Part shown: positions 58,879-64,000 of the stretch, piece after piece
How positions within the stretch are numbered: position 1 is the first letter of the stretch
Layout: every line of letters starts with the position of its first letter
Assembly (NCBI GenBank): GCA_902728285.1
Contig: CACVBU010000918.1
Coordinates: 515,086-579,085, forward strand
DNA length: 64,000 bases
Source of the DNA: Clytia hemisphaerica
Lineage: Eukaryota > Cnidaria > Hydrozoa > Leptothecata > Clytiidae
Reading direction: 5' to 3'
Made by a program: the position numbers and the translations under genes
Notes under the pieces: model-generated
Databases searched by the model: none
What the model was told of the DNA's origin: nothing
What the model saw: only the letters and a program-made list of their open reading frames with translations

Positions 58879-59715
58879 GTAAGAGCTTTCTATAATAAAT
58901 GTGCCCAATTCCTTTTTTGTGATTATAATGTCAATACTTTGCTCAGCCTCAATCATGTATTACATCAGAGAGGTATTAGTATGCTATTTGGATGAATACA
59001 CGCTTTTTCATTTCATCATTAATATTCTTTACTTTTCCGGAAAAATCTTCTTAAGGTATTCTTTGTCAATTTAAAACTTTTCAACTCTGTAACACAAAAC
59101 GGAAAAAAATTTATTGTAATTTCCTGAATTAATACTATTTCGATGGCAAAACCCTGAAATTCTTGAAATTGTTAGTGTAAATTATTTTAGGAGAGAGAAT
59201 CAAAGAAATCTCAAAATAGAAATTCTGGGCTTGCAAAACGAATTTCATGATTGCATTAATATTATTGTGACATTCTTAACTTTTTGATCAATTCCATTGT
59301 CTTTATAAAGTATATTCTTTAAAAAAAGCATGTATTAGATAAATTTTGAGTGCTTTTGAGCGCTGTGATTGGTATATCCAAAATGGTATTTTGTTTGTTA
59401 CGATTAGGTGTCTAGCTCACGAGATCATTCTAGATAATTTATTTTCTCAATTCACTACCTCGGTCACTAGTCTACACGTTTTTGTTAAAAGAATAGTATT
59501 TATAGTATTCCTAAGAAATTTTCAAAATTAAGGGTCAAATATTCTTACATTTTAAGACTTCATACAAACATGAAAATGACCTTTTTGAGAGTTTGAGCTC
59601 ATATAAAAAAGACTGTAATTGAGGTAGAACGTTTTGCGTTCAATTTGAAACATTTGCATAAATGTCCGAAATTTTACGTCGTTTTGAATATGATTTTCTT
59701 TTGTCTCAAATTTAG

Positions 59716-61478
59716 GTCTTGATGAACTTGAATGTTTGGAATTAGGCATAGAGCATAACCGACAAAATCAGCAGCTGAAGAAGATGACAAATAGGGACAA
59801 ATTAGAAATTTGTTGGCGTGTTCGAAAAAGTTCAAACAAGAAACAGTGGAGGCAGCGTTGTTTCACAATCTTCAATGAAGAAGTAAGAACAATTCGAAAT
59901 CATCCGAAGCAACCTTCTGTTTTCATTACCATTAGCTTGGTAATTGTTTTTCTGACGCCTAAAATGTTCTGTTTGCACTATAGATTTTTGCGAGCTTCTT
60001 ATCAACATTATGCCTTGTACCTTGCCTTTTTACTAGATGGGATTCTCCTAAACTCGAACTTGTAGTTTTTGCGAGTTAAAAGACAACAATTATTGACCAC
60101 ATTTCTTCTTCAATCTGCATTTTTCTAGGAATCCACGTTAGAATATTATTTCGCAATTGCAAAAAATGGATGACAAGATTGTCGAAAACGTCATCAATAT
60201 CATGACGGTTTACAACAACACCAACAAGTTTGAGTGTAAAATGAGCCAGTTTAAAGAGCTTCTTAATCTTCCGTCAGAAGAAGTAAGAGCAATTCTGGAG
60301 GACTGCTTCTCAGAGCCGAAGCAAATCAACAAGAAGGCAAAAGCGCGAAAAGAGATTCAAGATGTTAAACTCGCAATTTCGGACAGCGTTGGAATAGAGG
60401 ATTGGGATGTTATCACAGAAAGGTATAAGATTTTATTTAAGCCAAAAACATGCTTTTGTAATTTAATATACAGCTTAAAATGCTCTTTTTTAATATGCCA
60501 AATTCAACTCCCTCTATTGACTATGCTTAGGTCATTTGAACTCATCTGATTCCAAAAATATAATTTTTCCAAGCTTTACTGGGTCGAAAAGGTACTGCCT
60601 CTAGAAGGTGAATCCCAGCAAAATAGGTGGTTTTCAGCTCCATCTCCTATTGTTGACTGGGGAGAAATCATTATACTGTTGGAATCAGTATAATTCCAAA
60701 GTATTTCTGTACCAAAAATGAGGCTTTGTCAACTAAAAAAATATGTATATTAACCATGTATGTGAAGTAACTTTATTTTCTCTATTTTAGCTACCCTATA
60801 TTCGCAGAAGAAGAATCTTACACCCATTTCTCAGGACGAGTAAAACGCGGGAAACCTATTCCAGACTCGTTTAAGACGTTCATTCGAGGTGTTTTTAAGG
60901 ACACAGAAAAAGAAGAACGCAATATTGAGCTTTTGGAGATAGACTTGAACTCGCCAAGACCTTGCTTCGATAAAATTCGTTCCTTGGAGCAACCGATCAA
61001 AAGTTGATTGTGAACACCAAGACAGTAAGCATCTATTTTTTTCTTATGTTCTTATGTAAAAAGATAAACTTCCTTCAATATCTTTGATCTTTTAACTTAA
61101 TTATTCATTGTCTCGGTGTAATTTACCATTTTCCTCTACGTACAAACAAAGATTCCCTTATAGTTTTAGAATTCAAATCCAAGCAAAGTTTGCAGAATGC
61201 ACAATTTTAGTGGTAACATGTGCAAAAGGGCGTTTTTCAACAACCGTGACTATACATTTTTCAACTTTACTTTTAGGATCACACAGAACATTTTTATGAC
61301 GATTTGGTTCGACAATACATTTCGGTCAATGTGCTTTCGGGTGAAATCGGTGACCATCAAATCACTTTTATAGTGAACCCTGATACAGAGGAATGGATGT
61401 CATTGACTTTGAAACTAAAGGCTATTCTTACAAGTGCAAAACTAAACTACAGAGAAGTCCTGGTTACCGAAGAAAATG
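59716..61478 (+). pseudogene. gene B exons 4-7
   Basis: Exon 4 (59716-59882): DELECLELGIEHNRQNQQLK, KLEICWRVRKSSNKKQW. Exon 5 (60129-60422): MSQFKELLNLPSEEVRAILE, probably helical; one-base shift near 60150. Exon 6 (60791-61024): PIFAEEESYTHFSGRVKRGK, FIRGVFKDTEKEERNIELLE; one-base shift near 61000. Exon 7 (61277-61478): DHTEHFYDDLVRQYISVNVL, ending TEENG. All have canonical splice edges and mutually consistent phases. No domain was recognised after the ParB-like part. Confidence 0.6.
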
Positions 61479-61823
61479 GTTAGTACATAGCTACACATAC
61501 TGTACTTACATATAGTCCTTCCTTCCATTTTCATTTGGATAATGCCTTTTACAGACTTCGATTAAATAGTGATACCAATACTCTCAAAATACTTAAAAAA
61601 TGTCGATCGTTTTTTGCCTTGAGTAGAGTAAGAAAAGAAACTGCTGCTTTCGAACAAGCGCTCTATTTCATTACTTTGACGCAATCGCTAACAATTATAC
61701 AAATAAAAATAGATCGACTATAATCGAATACATTCACCGACTGCAAGGAAGGGTTTCTAATGGTGCACCTATTTTTCATCTTTCACAGAGGCTGTATCAG
61801 GTATTTTTCTGTGACCTTTTTAG

Positions 61824-62372
61824 GAAAGTCCGTCTTGATGGTTGTTGGAAGCACTACAAAACCAAGCAAACGATTTACAGCAATCAATGGACACTATTTG
61901 GAAGAGATCAATAAACTTGATGGTTGTGTTAATGGCTTATTCGTTCATATATTTAATAACAATGGTAAATTTTTATTCTATTAGTTTTCATTTGGCGAAC
62001 ATCCTGAGAAAGAATCTATAAAAGGCCTCCTATAAAGGGACGATAAAATTCAAAACAGAGAGTCCAGATATATCATATGTATTATTTTTCGTACTGGAAG
62101 AAAATTGAGTTTTGATATATGGGGATCTACACTTGATGCTAAAATAATGCTTCAAATACCTTAGAATGAATGATCAACCACTTTTTTATCTGTTTGTTAT
62201 AAGTAACACAATCTCTGAAATTCTAAACAATATAAATCACAGCACAGTGCTCATCGATAACGACCTGAAAGAGTTGGAAATTGCGTACAGTCTCTCCACG
62301 GACGATGTTAATTTCGAGCAAGATGTACTTGAGAGTCTCGAGAGCAACGAAACGGTGAACGAAACTACCTGA
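61824..62372 (+). pseudogene. gene B exons 8-9 and stop
   Basis: Exon 8 (61824-61964): GKSVLMVVGSTTKPSKRFTA, ending FNNNG at GTAAAT. The last coding block (about 62166-62372) reads FYLFVISNTISEILNNINHS to ESLESNETVNETT stop. Its acceptor does not keep phase, so an indel or another acceptor is likely. The acidic tail is unremarkable. Confidence 0.5.
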
Positions 62373-62451
62373 TTATATATAATGATTACTTTTTTTCTCA
62401 GGTTTTATTTTAATATCTTTCATCTTGTGTTGGAAGCCTTTCAAAATGAGA

Positions 62452-62457
62452 AATAAA
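62452..62457 (+). terminator. polyadenylation signal after gene B
   Basis: AATAAA lies 80 bp after the gene B stop codon, on the coding strand, in AT-rich DNA where chance matches are common. Confidence 0.4.
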
Positions 62458-62459
62458 TT

Positions 62460-63220
62460 AGATTAAAATTTTGTAGAAAGATTTTAATGGTGTGAAATCG
62501 TTCCAAATTTTTATGCCTTCCTGTGTCTCAAAGGAGAAAGATTTTCATTGTTTGTTCTTTAAATCAATGTACATAATATTAACATTTTTAAAGCATCTCG
62601 TTTTTATATTGCTTAGTAATCTGTTGGGCTTTTGTAGTGTAAATGCTTTATCTTGTACTATAATTATTCTTTTACACCAGATATATTTTCAATATTCCAA
62701 AATAATTTTATATTAGAATAATTGACATTAAATAATTTATCTCAAAAATCAAAATCAATCTAAAGTTGTGTCTGTCTTTTTATTTGAAATATCTTATCAT
62801 TAATTAATTGCCTTATTGATAGGTTGATAAAGCAACTTTTTTTCGGAAAAACAAAAACATTGAATAGAATAGCGATCAGCTATCAGATCCTTGTTTTTGA
62901 CAAGAGTCATACGGGTATACAGGATGCAGTCCATTCAGTTGTTTTTGTTTTCCGTTTGCCTTCGTCCTTGTGTTAATCGTGTTAAGTGTTTTGAAGTAAA
63001 CTTTCTTTCTTGTGTAAAAACTGCACGAGGCTCAAAATTCGGAACAATAAGAACACATTAAGAACAACTAGACTCGACGTGCTGAAAGAATATGAACAGC
63101 TAAGCCTCAACAAAAACTTACTGTTTGATACAAAAATTCATTAACACCATTATGGTGATAAGTAAGTTAAATTCCCCGAAAAAAGAATACATCATGTTTA
63201 TACATTTCGAGCACCATTTA
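62460..63220. other. spacer between gene B and right terminus
   Basis: AT-rich, with short frames only. No gene recognised. Confidence 0.4.
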
Positions 63221-63223
63221 GAC

Positions 63224-63343
63224 CTTTTCATAAATTACGTCACGAACATCACTTGCCTCGTATTCAAACAATTGCCATGGTGATTACGTCCCATGTCAAA
63301 AACAAGCAAGACAAGTAATGTTCGTAACGTAATTTATGAAAAG
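63224..63343. repeat. small MITE (120 bp)
   Basis: Inverted ends CTTTTCATAAATTACGT and its complement, arms about 36 bp with few mismatches. Centre GCCATGGTGATTACGTCC. Non-coding. Target duplication not resolved. Confidence 0.8.
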
Positions 63344-63394
63344 ATGTATTATATCTGAAAGTCTGAATAGAAAAAACACCAGGAAACAGCACAT

Positions 63395-63720
63395 ATTTTT
63401 TCGAAAATACTAGCAAATGCTGGCCACACAATTTTGTGAAAACGCAATCAAATCTTGGCCACTAAAAACATCAGCTAATGTTGGCCACACAATTTGGGGA
63501 CAACACCAGCAAATGCTGGCGACACACTTTTTCAAAAACACCAGCAAGTGTTGGCCACACACTTTTGTGAAAACACCAGCAAATGCTGGCCACACAATTT
63601 TGTGAAATCACCAGCAAATGTTTGTCACTAAATACACCAGCAAATGTTGGCCACACACTTTTGTGAAATCACCAGCAAATGCTGGCCACACACTTTTTCA
63701 AAAACACCAGCAAATTCTAG
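63395..63720. repeat. right subterminal array of CCAGCAAATGCTGG repeats
   Basis: About nine imperfect units of 35-40 bp (for example GCCACACACTTTTTCAAAAA then CACCAGCAAATGCTGG), in reverse orientation to 28488-28665. Not a CRISPR array: spacers are not unique and the genome is eukaryotic. Confidence 0.9.
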
Positions 63721-63994
63721 GCAGAATCTGGATAATATTTTCCACAAGCTCTTGTTAATTATGATGTACCAGCTAATACAACTTCCAGTTAATATCTATG
63801 AAGGGATTAATAATTTGTTGTAACTTAGCAATAAATTTAACGCTTGTCTGCTGGAAAAAATGTGACTTTCCGAAATTCAGGAGGGAGTATACAAATATTA
63901 CTTACGGGTGCTGGAAAATTAATTTTCAGGCAAAAAGTTTCTTTTTGAATACAACTATGCTGGAAAGGTATTTTTCTGAGTTGAGGAAACAATG
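63721..63994. repeat. right terminal region of the giant element
   Basis: The last 39 bp (63956-63994) are the inverted match to 27847-27885. GCTGGAAAA words at 63850 and 63910 echo the left end. The window stops six bases after the putative end. Confidence 0.65.
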
Positions 63995-64000
63995 TTGTTG

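Larger units (their letters stand above)
56753..62372 (+). pseudogene. gene B: ParB/sulfiredoxin-domain protein of the element
   Basis: Nine exons: 56753-56938, 57436-57745, 58603-58878, 59716-59882, 60129-60422, 60791-61024, 61277-61478, 61824-61964 and about 62166-62372. Phases agree at most junctions. Exon 3 carries the ParB-like core (WLVRPIDENFVKNLKEDIRK; VYTAIGGNHRRRAIMDLI), and exon 4 continues LDELECLELGIEHNRQNQQL. ParB family domains bind CTP and DNA, and related folds bind ATP; either role here is inference. Downstream exons are unrecognised. Small frameshifts near 58630, 58705, 60150, 61000 and at the last exon make this copy a pseudogene. It runs away from gene A toward the right terminus. 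Confidence 0.7.
27847..63994. mobile_element. candidate 36-kb two-gene DNA transposon
   Basis: Both ends carry a 39-bp inverted repeat, 36/39 identical, beginning CAGTGTTTCCTCAACTC (left, 27847) and CATTGTTTCCTCAACTC (right, read inward from 63994). The left flank is TCGTTGAA. The right flank shows TTGTTG before the window ends, matching 5 of the first 6 positions of an 8-bp target duplication. The CAGTG start and 8-bp duplication resemble hAT-type ends. Inner ends hold inverted arrays of a CCAGCAAATGCTGG repeat. Two divergent multi-exon genes (A on minus, B on plus) fill it. Nested insertions and a tandem duplication have enlarged it. The boundary call is inference, and the right target site is only partly visible. 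Confidence 0.6.

Noticed and set aside
63395..63720. CRISPR-like regular repeat array
   Set aside because: Units are imperfect, spacers are repeated and low-complexity, and the window is eukaryotic with spliced genes. An inverted counterpart lies at the other end of the element.
27847..63994. Polinton/Maverick or other virus-like giant element
   Set aside because: No protein-primed polymerase, capsid, packaging ATPase or retroviral-type integrase was recognised, and the termini are not Polinton-like.

Overview
The window is AT-rich animal DNA made up almost entirely of transposable elements. Split coding frames are joined by canonical GT..AG introns. Non-LTR retrotransposons of several clades sit beside a Penelope-like element, a Ty3/gypsy scrap and PIF/Harbinger, Tnp2-like, Mutator-like and mariner-like DNA elements. 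This mix, together with the ORF1 and PHD-finger ORF2 style of the LINEs, suggests a cnidarian or similar marine invertebrate. That assignment is inference. No ordinary host housekeeping gene, rRNA or intact tRNA was recognised.

Left third (1-27846): nested, mostly dead elements. In order they are a degenerate LINE; a nearly complete CR1-like LINE (3965-8815, minus) inserted in an older repeat; a decayed Penelope-like RT; decayed unknown coding blocks on minus; a gypsy scrap; a tRNA-derived SINE-like piece; LINE ORF1 and Tnp2-like scraps; a PIF/Harbinger pseudogene split by an 840-bp Mutator-like non-autonomous element; an RTE-like LINE split by a 727-bp foldback element; a Jockey/CR1-like fragment; another Tnp2-like exon; and a minus-strand LINE (26200-27846).

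Right two thirds (27847-63994): the main candidate is a roughly 36-kb DNA element. Its outermost 39 bp are inverted repeats (36/39 identical) beginning CAGTG/CATTG, flanked by a probable 8-bp target duplication of which only 6 bases are visible on the right (5 match). Inside each end lies an array of short repeats built on the near-palindrome CCAGCAAATGCTGG, in opposite orientation at the two ends. Two divergently oriented multi-exon genes run outward toward the ends. Gene A (minus, 29787 to at least 41202, with a second partial copy at 43417-48587) carries the hallmarks of a DUF7869-type, probably RNase H-like transposase: an IDGMDQ motif, a DNC..E.KN motif and a GHTHDDIDQ motif. Gene B (plus, 56753-62372, nine exons recognised) has a ParB/sulfiredoxin-like domain with VRPIDENF and GGNHRRRA motifs. 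Both are now broken by stops and frameshifts.

The element later took in other DNA: a 5.6-kb foldback element in a gene A intron, a Mutator-like element in a gene A exon, and mariner-like MITEs. Part of it then duplicated in tandem (30368-41617 and 41618-48813) at a TCT microhomology. The second copy lost 3.84 kb, and an inverted 30-bp filler marks the junction. Exon boundaries come from reading splice signals and codon phase by eye. Family names come from recognised motifs, not searches.
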